A model generated the notes under the pieces. That model searched no databases. It saw only the letters and a list, made by a program, of their open reading frames with translations, and was not told the DNA's origin. Below are positions 1-8,360 of a DNA stretch of 64,000 bases, one piece after another; within the stretch, counting starts at the first letter, position 1, and the number at the start of each line of letters is the position of its first letter. Origin of the DNA: Candidatus Syntrophopropionicum ammoniitolerans (GTDB taxonomy: Bacteria; Bacillota; Desulfotomaculia; Desulfotomaculales; Pelotomaculaceae); NCBI GenBank assembly GCA_013201395.1, contig JABMJD010000006.1, positions 44,323 to 108,322 of the forward strand, written 5' to 3'. Position numbers and translations under genes: made by a program.

Positions 1-142
1 GGCCAATAGTTAGCACCCGCAGATCAAAGATATTATTTTTTTTGGGGAAGCCAATGATTTTGATGCTGCCGTTTAACAAATAAACTGTGGCCATTTTGTT
101 TCCGTACAGGAATTCATATTCAAGTACAGTGTGGGGGTACAT
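1..142 (-). CDS. hypothetical protein, 5' part only (runs off the window)
   Basis: On the minus strand an ATG at 142 opens a frame that stays open to the window edge (47 codons). A textbook ribosome site, AAGGAGGT (plus-strand complement at 151-158), sits 8 nt upstream, which is the main reason to call it a gene. The visible N-terminus (begins MYPHTVLEYEFLYG) has no motif I recognise, no signal peptide and no obvious membrane segment. The product is unknown; the rest lies to the left of the window. Confidence 0.6.
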   Translation of the reverse strand, partial: MYPHTVLEYEFLYGNKMATVYLLNGSIKIIGFPKKNNIFDLRVLTIG

Positions 143-574
143 GATTTCTTACCTCCTTATGCAGAAATGTTTAGCTATATATATCATACCAGGAAGGGCT
201 ATTGTTAGGCAATTTGGAATTATATAAGTATTCTGATAATACTGTATACATGTTTTCCCCACCGGCACGATGAGATATAATTAGGGATACACTGTTGCAG
301 GTTGTCGTTATGCAGGGGAATAAGGAGAACCCCAGCTAAAAGCCAGGGCTTCCTTTTTTGGGGAGACACGGAATCGAACCGTAAAGCGGGTTCCGGACCG
401 CGCTGTGCTCCCGACACTCCCCCCAGGTATTTATTCCCAATGCAATTATGTCATTTGGGAGATGCCAGTGTCAATAGTTAAGTTAATCAACGGCATGTGA
501 ACCACAAAGGGGTAATCTGCCGTCTAAGTTTGTGAAGGCCTTTCCAGTGATTCTAAAACACCGGGTGAATAATT
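143..574. other. intergenic region with a tRNA-like element
   Basis: About 430 bases separate the partial minus-strand gene from the sigma factor. The right-hand part holds the tRNA-like element described at 360-422. Next to it (330-350) is a hairpin that pairs fully as minus-strand RNA if G-U pairs are allowed; on the plus strand it has two mismatches and is followed by six T (354-359). A 65-codon minus-strand frame crosses this area but overlaps the tRNA-like element and lacks a ribosome site, so I do not call it a gene. Confidence 0.5.
360..422 (-). ncRNA. tRNA-like element, possibly a degenerate tRNA
   Basis: Read on the minus strand, the ends GGGGAG and CTCCCC can form a 6-bp acceptor-like stem. 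The 3' part contains a T-arm with a standard TTCGATT loop between ACGG and CCGT. The middle hairpin carries a TCCGGAA loop, reminiscent of a CCG (Arg) anticodon loop. The whole is only about 63 nt, with a shrunken D-arm, a bulged anticodon stem and no long variable arm. It is therefore not a normal tRNA or tRNA-Sec. A decayed tRNA or a tRNA-like RNA are both possible. Confidence 0.35.
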
Positions 575-1102
575 TTGTCTGATGAAAATCTAGTTTTGCT
601 GTCCCAATCGGGTGACAACGAGGCTTTTTCCCAATTAATCCAAAAATATTCTGCGGACGCGTATCGTACTGCGTTTATGGTTTTGCGCGATTGCGACGGG
701 GTGGAAGATGTGGTCCAGGAATCCTTTTTGACCTGCTATCGTAAAATAAAATCATTTAGGATGGAGTCATCTTTTAAAACCTGGCTTTATCGGATTGTTG
801 TCAACAGATGCTACGACAGATTACGAAAACTAAATCGCGAGAAGGAAACACTAAAAAAAATGTCCCTGCATATCAGGCCTGGCCATGAGGTCTCTTATAG
901 TATAGAAAGCAAGCTGGATTTGCGGAAAATCGTTCTGGATCTTAAACCGGAACACCGCCTGGTCCTGACCTTATATTACGGGATGGATTTTGGTGTGCAA
1001 AAGGTAGCGGAAATTTTGGATATTCCAGAAGGTACAGTAAAATCAAGATTGCATGCAGCAAGAAATATGATTAAAAGGAGCTTAGTGGTAAAACCTCTTT
1101 GA
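575..1102 (+). CDS. ECF-type RNA polymerase sigma factor
   Basis: This 175-aa protein is a sigma-70 family factor of the extracytoplasmic-function class, which directs RNA polymerase to a small regulon in response to an envelope or stress signal. Region 2 lies at about residues 25-75 (helix with VEDVVQESFLTCYRK) and region 4 at about 125-170 (HTH with VAEILDIPEGTVKSRLHAAR). Regions 1 and 3 are absent, as usual for the class. The start is TTG with a weak GGGTGA ribosome site. The next gene, 48 bp downstream, is a zinc-finger anti-sigma factor, so the pair is almost certainly one operon and a regulatory couple. The inducing signal cannot be read from the sequence. Confidence 0.9.
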   Translation: MSDENLVLLSQSGDNEAFSQLIQKYSADAYRTAFMVLRDCDGVEDVVQESFLTCYRKIKSFRMESSFKTWLYRIVVNRCYDRLRKLNREKETLKKMSLHIRPGHEVSYSIESKLDLRKIVLDLKPEHRLVLTLYYGMDFGVQKVAEILDIPEGTVKSRLHAARNMIKRSLVVKPL

Positions 1103-1150
1103 GGGGAAACAAGGCTTCCCTGCAGATCTGTCAGAAAGAGGAACGGAAAT

Positions 1151-2320
1151 ATGAGTTGCGAGCAAATACAAGCATTGTTGAATGATTATTTAAATAAAAC
1201 GCTCTCCGAAAAGGAGGAACTACTGGTAAAACGGCACCTAGAAAAATGTGCTTCCTGCCGCAGTGAATACTACAATTTGCTCCATGCGGACAAGGCTCTG
1301 CGGCAGGTCATTTGTGAAATGGTGGCCGAAATAGATGTACCCCACGGTCTCAGTGTAAACATTGAAAGGACTATTGCCCGGGAAAATAGAACAGGGCCCT
1401 CAGGCCTGGTGGTGTGGCTAAAAACACCGTTGGTGGCGGCAGCGCTGCTTTTTGTGGTGATGGCTGCTGTTCTTGGTGCTTACCAGAACCACTTTAACCC
1501 ATTTGCGCAGAAGCAGGTGGCCCGGCAGGTGCAGGATGAGGAAAGACCTGCAGACGGTGTCCTGTCCCAGGTGGACGCAGGGAATTCGACTGTAAAGGAA
1601 AAGGAGGATGCTCCGGCTGTGGTTTCACCCTCAAATCAGCTAGAAGCTCTCCCTGACCAGGGGCCAAAGGAAGAGGAGCAGGAAAGCATTGTCAGGCAGC
1701 AGGCCCTGGCTTTAAAGGAACCAGGGGAAAGGGCATCTAAAAATATGCGGGAGATTCAGGGGGGCCAGACTGTGGAGCCGATAGAGGAGGGTGCTCGGCA
1801 AGAATTAAATGCGCCCCAGTCGGGAGAGGGGGAGCAAGGTGACTTTTTTGTTACTTCTGCCCCACCTGCTGGTAGCGGGGGGGCGGCTGCCGCCAATAGT
1901 CGCATATTAAATGACGAAATGTCAGCAGAAAAGAGAGATGCAATTGACGGCAGTGGCCTGGATCTTGTCCCGGTGAAACCTTACTATCTGCCTCTGGGAG
2001 CTGTTCCTGTAAATGTAACCTCAACTGCCGGGGGAATTTTCCAGGAATACCAGGCAGGTGACAGGCATTTTACAGTTAAACAAACCCGGTTGGGGGCAGA
2101 TGATCAGGAGCTGGTGAAAAAATCAGCACAGGTGGCCAATGTTGATGTTGTTGATATTAATGGCCGGCAGGGACTGATGGAGAAGAGTCAGCTGGGGCAG
2201 GATGATCATCATGCCGGTACTGTTACAACACTAAAGTGGCGGCAGGATGATTGGGCTTTTGTGGTATCCGGTGATTTGCCGGAAGAAGAGATAATAAAAA
2301 TCTCCAAATCATTAAGGTAG
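1151..2320 (+). CDS. zinc-finger membrane anti-sigma factor
   Basis: The 389-aa protein has the ZAS anti-sigma layout. A cytoplasmic N-terminal domain carries His29-x3-Cys33-x2-Cys36 (with Cys3), one membrane helix lies at about 92-111, and a long extracytoplasmic part follows. That part has a low-complexity Glu/Gln-rich stretch (about 125-250), then a C-terminal domain of about 120 residues resembling the DUF4367/MucB-like sensor domains. It should hold the preceding ECF sigma factor inactive at the membrane and release it on a signal. Start ATG at 1151 has AGAGGAACGG upstream. The gene ends just before a strong terminator, closing the two-gene operon. Family assignment is firm; the signal is unknown. 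Confidence 0.85.
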   Translation: MSCEQIQALLNDYLNKTLSEKEELLVKRHLEKCASCRSEYYNLLHADKALRQVICEMVAEIDVPHGLSVNIERTIARENRTGPSGLVVWLKTPLVAAALLFVVMAAVLGAYQNHFNPFAQKQVARQVQDEERPADGVLSQVDAGNSTVKEKEDAPAVVSPSNQLEALPDQGPKEEEQESIVRQQALALKEPGERASKNMREIQGGQTVEPIEEGARQELNAPQSGEGEQGDFFVTSAPPAGSGGAAAANSRILNDEMSAEKRDAIDGSGLDLVPVKPYYLPLGAVPVNVTSTAGGIFQEYQAGDRHFTVKQTRLGADDQELVKKSAQVANVDVVDINGRQGLMEKSQLGQDDHHAGTVTTLKWRQDDWAFVVSGDLPEEEIIKISKSLR

Positions 2321-2337
2321 TAATAAGGCGGTAATAG

Positions 2338-2362
2338 ACCAGGTGTCCAACCTGGTTTTTTT
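2338..2362 (+). terminator. Rho-independent terminator after the sigma/anti-sigma operon
   Basis: A 7-bp stem (ACCAGGT at 2338-2344 with ACCTGGT at 2350-2356) with a 5-nt loop is followed by a T7 run to 2362. It lies 18 bp after the anti-sigma stop codon. Confidence 0.85.
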
Positions 2363-2436
2363 GCTATCCGGACTGGAATATTAACAGTTTTAGCGGAGAT
2401 ACTTCCTTAACAGACAGACTTTTAAGGAGATGAACA

Positions 2437-5097
2437 TTGTTGGAACGGGATCACAGGCAGAACATTGATCATCTGGCAGCAAAGGCCCAAGATGCCCTGC
2501 ATAAATTTATGGAATTTGATCAGGAGGGTGTGGACCGGATTGTCAAGGCTATGGCTCTAGCCGGGCTCGACCGGCATATGGATCTGGCCAGGCTGGCTGT
2601 AGAAGAAACAGGCCGGGGCGTTTATGAAGATAAAATTGTCAAGAATATTTTTGCCACAGATAATGTTTACCATAGCATCAAGTACGACAAGACTGTGGGT
2701 ATGATCAAGGTTGATGGGGAGGATGAATATGAGGAGGTAGCAGAACCGGTGGGTGTGATCGCAGGGATTACACCAGTGACTAACCCAACCTCCACTACCA
2801 TGTTTAAGTCCCTGATTTCAATCAAAACCAGAAACCCAATTATCTTCAGCTTCCACCCGGGAGCGCAGCAGTGCAGTGCGGCAGCAGCCAAGGTAATGCT
2901 GGAGGCGGCAGTAGAAGCAGGTGCACCGGAAAACTGCATTAGCTGGATTGAACAGACCTCCATAGAAGCAACAAAATTGCTCATGGTTCACCCAAAGGTC
3001 TCCCTAATTCTGGCTACCGGTGGGGCGGAGATGGTCCAATCTGCTTATAGTTGCGGTAAACCTGCTCTGGGTGTGGGACCGGGTAATGTGCCATGCTATA
3101 TTGAAAAGTCCGCTAACCTGCACCGGGCGGTGACGGATCTGATCTTGAGCAAAACCTTTGACAACGGCATGATTTGTGCTTCGGAACAGGGTTTAATTGT
3201 GGACCGGGAGGTGGCGGCGGCGGTAGAATCCCTTTTAGTAGAAAACGGCTGCTATTTTCTCAACGAAAGGGAAATGGCATTGTTGGTGCAGGTGGCCACC
3301 GCCGGTGGCAGCTGTTCTTTAAACCCCGAAATAGTGGGCAAGACAGCAGGTTCAATAGCCCAAATGGCTGGTTTTGCCGTACCGGCGGGGGTGAAAATAC
3401 TAATCGCCCCCCAAGAAGGGGTCGGTCCGGATTATCCCCTTTCCAGGGAAAAACTAAGCCCGGTTTTGGTCTATTACCAGGCAGAGAGTCCCCAGGAGGG
3501 GATTGAAAGGTGCGCTGAGATGGTTGAATATGGTGGGATGGGGCATTCGGCAGTGATCCACACCAGTGACGAAAAACTGATTTCTTCCTTTGCCCGCCGA
3601 GTTATGGCCGGCCGGATCATAGTCAATGCCCCCTCCACACATGGTGCCATTGGTGACATTTATAACACCAATATGCCCTCCCTCACCCTGGGCTGTGGTT
3701 CCTACGGCCGCAACGCCACCACAGCTAATGTCAGTGCTGTCAACCTGCTTAATATTAAGCGGGTGGCCAGGAGGCAGGTAAACATGCAGTGGTTTCGGGT
3801 GCCGGAAAGGATTTATTTTGAAAGGGGTGCCATTCAATATCTGGCCAAAATGCCGGGGATAGCCAGGGCACTGGTGGTGACGGATCAGGCCATGGTGGAA
3901 CTGGGGTATGTGGACAAAATCAAATATCATTTGGCCCGCAGAAGGAATGGGCCGGCAGTAGAAGTGTTCGGTGAAGTTGTCCCCGATCCATCTCTGGCCC
4001 TGATTTCAAAGGGACTGCAGCTTATGAATATATACCAACCAGATACCATTATTGCTCTGGGGGGCGGTTCGGCCATAGATGCAGCTAAGGGGATGTGGCT
4101 TTTCTATGAGCATCCGGAGGTGGAGTTTGAGTTTTTGCGGCTTAAATTTCTGGATATTCGCAAGCGGACCTATAAGTTTCCCAAGTTGGGCCGCCGGGCC
4201 AGGCTGGTGGCCATCCCCACTACTAGCGGTAGCGGCTCCGAAGTAACAGCCTTTGCCGTGATTACCGACAAGGGAAAAGACATCAAATATCCCCTGGCAG
4301 ACTACGAACTAACGCCGGATGTGGCTATTATCGACCCTGATTTTGTGGAAACATTGCCCCGGGGTCTGGTAGCGGACACGGGCATGGATGTATTATCTCA
4401 TGGTATAGAGGCTTATGTTTCGGTCATGGCTTCCGATTACACTGATGCCCTTTGTTTAAAGGCCATCGAACTGGTTTTCAAGTACCTGCCCCAATCCTGG
4501 CGGGAAAAGGATCAGGTAGCCCGGGAAAAAATGCATAATGCGGCTACTATAGCGGGTATGGCTTTTACCAACGCTTTTTTGGGTGTCACCCATGCCCTGG
4601 CGCATAAAGTGGGGGGAGAGTTTGATATCACCCACGGCCGAGCCAATGCGGTGTTGTTGCCTTATGTTATCGGGTATAATGCCGGGTTACCCAGTAAATT
4701 TGTTTCCTTCCCCAAGTACGAGAGCTACATTGCCCCGGAAAAATATCGACAGATTGCTGCCCACCTTCATCTACCCGCCGCCACGCCGGAAGAAGGTGTG
4801 CACAGCTTGATTGAAGCAGTATCCGCCTTGGGCCGGTCCCTGGAAATACCGGACACCTTTGCCGGACTTGGTATCGAGGAGAAAGAATTTATGTCCAAAA
4901 TCCCGGAACTGGCGGAAATGGCCTTTGCTGATCAGACTACTACTACCAACCCCCGCCTGCCCCTCATCAGTGAACTAGGGGAAATCCTGCACCAGGCCTA
5001 TACCGGCCGGCAGGTTAAGCCAGGGGACATAGACCCCTATCCCTTAACAGAATCCCTACCTGGGGCACTCTCCAATGGCAATATCCTACAGCAGTAG
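2437..5097 (+). CDS. adhE: bifunctional acetaldehyde-CoA/alcohol dehydrogenase
   Basis: At 886 aa this has the normal AdhE length and fused layout. The N-terminal CoA-acylating aldehyde dehydrogenase (about 1-440) has the catalytic Cys247 in FDNGMICASEQG. The C-terminal iron alcohol dehydrogenase (about 450-870) has the nucleotide motif GGGSAIDAAK (542-551) and the expected iron ligands Asp651, His655, His719 and His733. It interconverts acetyl-CoA, acetaldehyde and ethanol with NADH in the cytoplasm, and can run either way. The start is TTG at 2437 with AAGGAGA 6 nt upstream. It stands alone between a terminator and nadE. Everything needed for activity appears intact. Confidence 0.96.
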   Translation: MLERDHRQNIDHLAAKAQDALHKFMEFDQEGVDRIVKAMALAGLDRHMDLARLAVEETGRGVYEDKIVKNIFATDNVYHSIKYDKTVGMIKVDGEDEYEEVAEPVGVIAGITPVTNPTSTTMFKSLISIKTRNPIIFSFHPGAQQCSAAAAKVMLEAAVEAGAPENCISWIEQTSIEATKLLMVHPKVSLILATGGAEMVQSAYSCGKPALGVGPGNVPCYIEKSANLHRAVTDLILSKTFDNGMICASEQGLIVDREVAAAVESLLVENGCYFLNEREMALLVQVATAGGSCSLNPEIVGKTAGSIAQMAGFAVPAGVKILIAPQEGVGPDYPLSREKLSPVLVYYQAESPQEGIERCAEMVEYGGMGHSAVIHTSDEKLISSFARRVMAGRIIVNAPSTHGAIGDIYNTNMPSLTLGCGSYGRNATTANVSAVNLLNIKRVARRQVNMQWFRVPERIYFERGAIQYLAKMPGIARALVVTDQAMVELGYVDKIKYHLARRRNGPAVEVFGEVVPDPSLALISKGLQLMNIYQPDTIIALGGGSAIDAAKGMWLFYEHPEVEFEFLRLKFLDIRKRTYKFPKLGRRARLVAIPTTSGSGSEVTAFAVITDKGKDIKYPLADYELTPDVAIIDPDFVETLPRGLVADTGMDVLSHGIEAYVSVMASDYTDALCLKAIELVFKYLPQSWREKDQVAREKMHNAATIAGMAFTNAFLGVTHALAHKVGGEFDITHGRANAVLLPYVIGYNAGLPSKFVSFPKYESYIAPEKYRQIAAHLHLPAATPEEGVHSLIEAVSALGRSLEIPDTFAGLGIEEKEFMSKIPELAEMAFADQTTTTNPRLPLISELGEILHQAYTGRQVKPGDIDPYPLTESLPGALSNGNILQQ

Positions 5098-5210
5098 CTG
5101 GGGCGTCAATTACCCCCGGTAAAAAAATATGGCAGAGCTACCACATGCAGCAATTTTGGTGTATAATCTTAATTGTTTGATGATTATGTCAAATTGGGGT
5201 GGATTAATCC

Positions 5211-7106
5211 TTGCTTAAGATAGCAATGGCGCAAACGGAGGTCATACCTGGTAGACCGGACCTGAATTACCGGAAAATGATAAGTATGATTGGCCGGGCC
5301 CGAGCTAAAGGGGCACAGCTGGTTATTTTCCCAGCTCTTTCTATCCCGGGGCGTTTGCTGGGTGACACCTGGGAACAGCAATCCTTTCTCAAAGATTGTG
5401 AGTACTACGGTCACCTGATAGTGGAGGCTTCCCAGGGGATGTGTGTAATTTTTGGCAACCTGGGAGTGGATTGGGATAAGGTTGGTAACGACGGTAGGGT
5501 ACGTAAATACAACGCTGTCTATATCGCCCAAAACGGTAGTCTATACAGGGGGGGTAATTTACCCTACCCTTTTCAAATTATGGAGTTAGGCCCATGGACC
5601 AATAATGTACACTATTTTTACAGTCCACGTGATTTGGCCCGAGAGATGGGTATTGAATATGCAGAACTAATGAGACCGATTGATATAGAAATAGAAGGGG
5701 ATAAATTAAGACTGGCCTGCATTTTAAAGCTGGAAGGTTGGGATAGGGAAACAACATCCGAACTGATTTCCTTGTGGGGTCAGGAGACACCGGTGGATCT
5801 ATTAGTTAATATTGCTGCCTCGCCTTATGTAAGAGGGGAAAATAATAGGCGTAGGGGGTATTTTTCCAGGCTGATTGCTGAAATAGGGATTCCCTTAATT
5901 TTTGTCAATAACGTGGGAATTCAAAATAGTGGTAAAACCATCTACACTTTTGATGGCTGTAGCACGGTGTATAACAGTAGTGGCGCAGCGGTAGAAAACT
6001 GCCCCGCCTTTATTGAAGAATTAAGAACCTTGGAAATGGAACCAGGTGGAGACTTTCCTGGACAGCCGTTAACAGATAGAAATGATGGCGGTATTGACAG
6101 TATATACAGGTCTTTGCGTTATGGGATTAGCAAATTTTTGTCGGCAGTAGGTATAGAAAGGGTTGTGATTGGTCTTTCCGGTGGGATAGATTCAGCCATC
6201 AGCGCTTGTCTGTATAACCAGGTCCTTGACCCCCGGCAACTTTTGCTGGTAAATATGCCTAGTGTTTACAGTTCCCAAACAACCAGGGATCTTTCCGCCA
6301 GGCTGGCGAAAAACCTGGGATGCCTGTACACAATCATGCCCATACAGAAAATTTTTACAGATACTGTGAGACAAATTGGTGAAACCCCGGTCAGAAACCC
6401 ACAAGACGGCAGCCGATTCCACCTGACAGTTTCCTCCTTTGTGCAGGAAAGTATCCAAGCCCGTGATCGTTCAGCGCGGATTCTAGCCGGTGTAGCGGCG
6501 GCCTTTGGTGGTGGGTTTACCTGCAACACCAACAAAAGTGAGTTAACAGTTGGTTATGGAACACTTTATGGTGACTTGGCGGGTTTTCTGGCGGCGCTGG
6601 CTGATTTATGGAAGTACCAGATTTATGAACTGGCTCTGTATCTTAATGAAAATATCTATTGCCGGGAGGTAATTCCCCAGGAAATAATCACCCTGGTGCC
6701 CAGTGCGGAACTATCTGCCAGCCAGGATGTTGATCAGGGAAAAGGTGATCCCCTGGTCTATCCCTATCACGATTACCTTTTCCGGGCCTTTGTGGAGCGG
6801 GAAGGCCGGACAACTCCGGAGGAGATACTGACCTGGTACTGTACCGGCTGTTTGGAGGATAAAATTGGCTGCCGGGCCGGCCTGGTTAAAGAGCTTTTCT
6901 CCGGAGCCCGGGAATTTATTGCTGATCTGGAAAGGTGGTGGGGGCTCTACCGGGGGATGGGTGTGGCCAAAAGGATACAGGCACCACCGGTCCTGGCAGT
7001 AAGTAAAAGGGCTTATGGATTTGAACCTGGCGAGGTACAGAATCCGGTGCATTTTACTGCCGGCTATCACCGGTTGAAAGAAAAAACCATTCGTCATGCA
7101 GAATAA
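5211..7106 (+). CDS. nadE: NAD+ synthetase, glutamine-type fusion with degenerate amidase domain
   Basis: The 631-aa product joins a nitrilase-fold domain (about 1-270) to a C-terminal NAD synthetase ATP-pyrophosphatase domain with the P-loop SGGIDS (322-327). It makes NAD from deamido-NAD and ATP. In glutamine-dependent enzymes the nitrilase domain has a Glu-Lys-Cys triad that releases ammonia. Here the Glu position reads FPALS (Ala42), the Lys position near 115 is Gly/Asn, and the usual Cys position in the ICEDxW motif reads KLEGW (Lys173). The glutaminase thus appears inactive while the fold is retained (VNIAASPY). The enzyme may use free ammonia or have another partner. TTG start with GGGGTGGA upstream. 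The alignment was made by eye. Confidence 0.85.
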   Translation: MLKIAMAQTEVIPGRPDLNYRKMISMIGRARAKGAQLVIFPALSIPGRLLGDTWEQQSFLKDCEYYGHLIVEASQGMCVIFGNLGVDWDKVGNDGRVRKYNAVYIAQNGSLYRGGNLPYPFQIMELGPWTNNVHYFYSPRDLAREMGIEYAELMRPIDIEIEGDKLRLACILKLEGWDRETTSELISLWGQETPVDLLVNIAASPYVRGENNRRRGYFSRLIAEIGIPLIFVNNVGIQNSGKTIYTFDGCSTVYNSSGAAVENCPAFIEELRTLEMEPGGDFPGQPLTDRNDGGIDSIYRSLRYGISKFLSAVGIERVVIGLSGGIDSAISACLYNQVLDPRQLLLVNMPSVYSSQTTRDLSARLAKNLGCLYTIMPIQKIFTDTVRQIGETPVRNPQDGSRFHLTVSSFVQESIQARDRSARILAGVAAAFGGGFTCNTNKSELTVGYGTLYGDLAGFLAALADLWKYQIYELALYLNENIYCREVIPQEIITLVPSAELSASQDVDQGKGDPLVYPYHDYLFRAFVEREGRTTPEEILTWYCTGCLEDKIGCRAGLVKELFSGAREFIADLERWWGLYRGMGVAKRIQAPPVLAVSKRAYGFEPGEVQNPVHFTAGYHRLKEKTIRHAE

Positions 7107-7160
7107 ACTGGTATTAACGGGGTAATGTGAGCCTAATTTGCATCAGGGGTAAGGAAAACC

Positions 7161-7442
7161 TCATTTTAGGAATTTACCGATGGCATCATTTAATCTGGCA
7201 ATCATTTCTTGGTCCCCGCTTTCATATGCATGAAGAAGGCAGTGATTTATATGGTCGGTAAGAATAATCTTGCCCGCATTGTTCAGTGCGGAGCGCACAG
7301 CAGACAGTTGGATGAGGATCTCGCTGCAATCAACGTCATCTTCAACCATTGTCCGGATCCCCTTTAGATGACCTATTGCCCTTGCCAACCTATTCAGTAC
7401 ATTTTTCTTATTGGGGTGGTAGTTAGTGTGTGATTGTGCCAC
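7161..7442 (-). CDS. csoR: CsoR/FrmR-family metal-sensing repressor
   Basis: The protein of about 93 aa belongs to the all-helical DUF156 repressor family. Cys39, His64 and Cys68 have the same spacing as the Cys-His-Cys copper(I) site of CsoR, so copper sensing is the likeliest role; FrmR- or RcnR-like sensing is less likely. I prefer the GTG at 7442, 9 nt after AAGGAGG (plus-strand 7452-7458), over the GTG at 7448, which is only 3 nt away. No copper ATPase, chaperone or other target lies beside it. It is convergent with nadE. It may act on its own promoter or at a distance. Confidence 0.85.
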   Translation of the reverse strand: MAQSHTNYHPNKKNVLNRLARAIGHLKGIRTMVEDDVDCSEILIQLSAVRSALNNAGKIILTDHINHCLLHAYESGDQEMIARLNDAIGKFLK

Positions 7443-7448
7443 TAGCAC

Positions 7449-8180
7449 CGGCCTCCTTGTTCTTTACTAATTAAAAGGGCTCTTTGGTGCCCACAAGGGA
7501 TAGTCAAGGCTTAATTCGCACTAACGTAGTTTAATTCCTGCAATTTTAGGAAAAAACCCCCGGTGAAACATTGTATTCGGCATGCGATTTATAGACATTT
7601 TAGATGGCATCTATAATTTGGGCGTAAGGTCTTTAAATTTTTTTAAATATGTGGTTTAATAATATCTGATAATTAAAAATATTTGGTCAGTTGCAGCCGT
7701 TTGGCGAAGATTGTTTGGGGGGCCTATCATTTATTATAAATATTAATAAATCCAATCTGTTTTAGTAAAAAATTTTTAATTATTAAAAGGATATATACCT
7801 TCGTTGTCGAATGTTAGAGTCGTAAGTAAGCGTGTGTAACTAGTTAACGATTATAACTTGATTTAAAATAGTATCGAATTTCTCCGAGCTGAGCAGGCCT
7901 AAGCTTATATGTATGGCAGCCTGGACATCAGGGTGTAGCAGGAAACTGCCATGCCTTTCGTTGCGAAAAGGAGAGTTGAGGCTTCTCTTGGACGGGCTCT
8001 TTGCTTCTCGCGACAGGTGCTCGTTTTTAATTTTACAGCGTGCCTGACTCAGGGGCTTGCTGTTTTGTCTGCCCGATACATAGCATTCCAGCATTCGGTA
8101 CCCGGTGTTAAGGTTAATAAGGTGTTGTAACCTCATTAATTAATTTGTTAGTGGCTTACCCAGGTGGGTGAGCCGATGAT
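7449..8180. other. long AT-rich intergenic region, possible relic of a mobile-element gene
   Basis: About 730 bases carry no convincing gene. The left half is AT-rich. On the minus strand at 7840-8136 a 98-codon frame ends in HPDVQAAIHI, which faintly resembles the C-terminal tail of IS605-family TnpB proteins. The zinc-finger cysteines and RuvC residues are missing and no element ends are visible, so it is at most a relic. The same stretch contains several short inverted repeats. No clear promoter for the formate gene cluster could be assigned. Confidence 0.35.
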
Positions 8181-8279
8181 ATGGCAGGTTTAAGGAACTG
8201 GTTGATATTTTTCTTGTTAGGAGGTGGTGCGGGCGGCATAGTTTTTTATGGTGTTGGATGGGAGGTGATAGGTCTTTAA
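8181..8279 (+). CDS. possible small single-pass membrane protein (32 aa)
   Basis: An ATG at 8181 opens a 32-codon frame whose product is one hydrophobic helix with a Gly-rich centre (LIFFLLGGGAGGIVFYG) and a TAA stop at 8277-8279. A GGTGGGTGAG sequence lies about 9 nt upstream and could serve as ribosome site. It precedes the formate channel gene by 81 bp on the same strand, so it may be a leader gene of the operon. It is too short to judge by coding statistics; conservation upstream of formate genes in relatives would decide. Confidence 0.35.
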   Translation: MAGLRNWLIFFLLGGGAGGIVFYGVGWEVIGL

Positions 8280-8360
8280 ATGTGCGTTAGATAATTAAGG
8301 GGTTTTGGAAAATATTTTCGAGCAATATTAAATATCTACGACATTGAGGGGGTTAAAAAT

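Noticed and set aside
220..417. 65-codon minus-strand frame
   Set aside because: It overlaps the tRNA-like element, lacks a ribosome site and its product has no protein-like pattern.
360..422. tRNA-Sec (selC) for the selenocysteine codon in fdhA
   Set aside because: The element is only about 63 nt, has no long variable arm and no TCA anticodon; tRNA-Sec is about 95 nt.
3174..3506. plus-strand frame of 110 codons inside adhE
   Set aside because: It lies in another frame of an intact, well-conserved gene.
7840..8136. TnpB-like gene on the minus strand
   Set aside because: Only a weak resemblance of one short segment. Zinc-finger and RuvC residues are missing and no insertion-element ends are visible.
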